Positions 12,134 through 12,273 of a stretch of DNA of 12,273 nucleotides are shown in pieces. Numbering within the stretch: the first letter of the stretch is position 1; each line of letters opens with the position of its first letter. A model generated the notes under the pieces. The model made no database searches. It saw only the letters and a list, made by a program, of their open reading frames with translations, and was not told the DNA's origin. Location: assembly GCA_032251435.1 (NCBI GenBank), contig JAVVEH010000069.1:1-12273 (forward strand). Reading direction: 5' to 3'. This DNA is from JAVVEH01 sp032251435 (GTDB lineage Bacteria; Verrucomicrobiota; Lentisphaeria; Oligosphaerales; MVZH01). The position numbers and the translations under genes are program-made.

Positions 12134-12273
12134 TTCACGCCTTTCACGCCTTTCACGCCTTTCACGCCTTTCACGCTTTCACGCCTCTCACGCCTTCACG
12201 CCTTCACGCCATCACGCTTTTCACGCTTTTCACGCTTTTCACGCCTTTCACGCCTTTCACGCCTTCACGCTTT
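12134..12273. repeat. Degenerate 8-10 bp tandem repeat, consensus TTCACGCCT, running off the right edge
   Basis: Sixteen consecutive units share an invariant TCACGC core. Unit length varies among 8, 9 and 10 bases by gain or loss of C or T after the core: TTCACGCCT x4 at the start, TTCACGCC in the middle, TTCACGCTT x2 further on, then TTCACGCCT again. First-base variants are CTCACGCC (12187) and ATCACGCTT (12211). Similar variants cluster together, as expected from local duplication. The array continues beyond the window. It lies upstream of the unknown membrane protein's presumed promoter. Confidence 0.95.

Noticed and set aside
12134..12273. CRISPR array or plasmid-type iterons
   Set aside because: Units are 8-10 bp with no unique spacers, far shorter than CRISPR repeats or typical 17-22 bp iterons, and no cas or rep gene is present.

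Overview
The window is about 12.3 kb of G+C-rich bacterial chromosome with ordinary coding density. It holds nine well-supported protein genes, no RNA genes, no CRISPR array and no recognisable insertion sequence or phage gene. The host looks Gram-negative: there is a ZnuA-type periplasmic metal-binding protein and a sensor kinase with a periplasmic binding-protein-like sensor. The Hanks-type Ser/Thr kinase, the anaerobe-style nitronate monooxygenase and the short-unit tandem repeats between genes would fit the PVC/Kiritimatiellota-Lentisphaerota neighbourhood or another deeply branching Gram-negative lineage. That placement is an impression from gene content, not a demonstrated assignment.

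Layout. Positions 1-55 are an 8-bp tandem repeat. A 14-codon ORF with a strong ribosome-binding site (82-126) and a likely promoter (110-137) lead into an HOA-like aldolase-domain gene (199-1149, +). Convergent to it is a minus-strand pair: a pteridine-reductase-like SDR (2994-2212) followed by an orphan zinc-binding protein ZnuA (2111-1176). A divergent region then leads to a plus-strand coiled-coil/zinc-ribbon protein (3198-3917) and a nitronate monooxygenase (TTG start, 4151-5269). From 5292 to the right edge everything is on the minus strand, in transcription order: an unrecognised membrane-anchored protein (11986-11300), glutamine-dependent NAD+ synthetase (11197-9272), a Ser/Thr protein kinase starting 9 bases after the NadE stop codon (9262-8078), and a hybrid sensor histidine kinase (7961-5292). 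The right edge (12134-12273) is a second tandem repeat that continues out of the window.

How the genes relate. The clearest functional unit is nadE plus the Ser/Thr kinase, which are almost certainly cotranscribed. The hybrid histidine kinase downstream adds a second signalling protein, so NAD synthesis and two phosphorylation systems lie in one direction. The rest is mostly housekeeping (zinc uptake, pterin/folate reduction, a CT398/HP0958-like zinc-ribbon protein, nitronate detoxification) without an obvious shared pathway. I did not find a clear-cut new defence or mobile system. The most unusual signals are the two short-unit tandem repeats at the window edges and a GC-rich 15-bp palindrome, CCGCGGASTCCGCGG. 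The palindrome occurs three times exactly and once as a one-base variant, always in the same codon phase, inside nadE and the unknown gene upstream of it.
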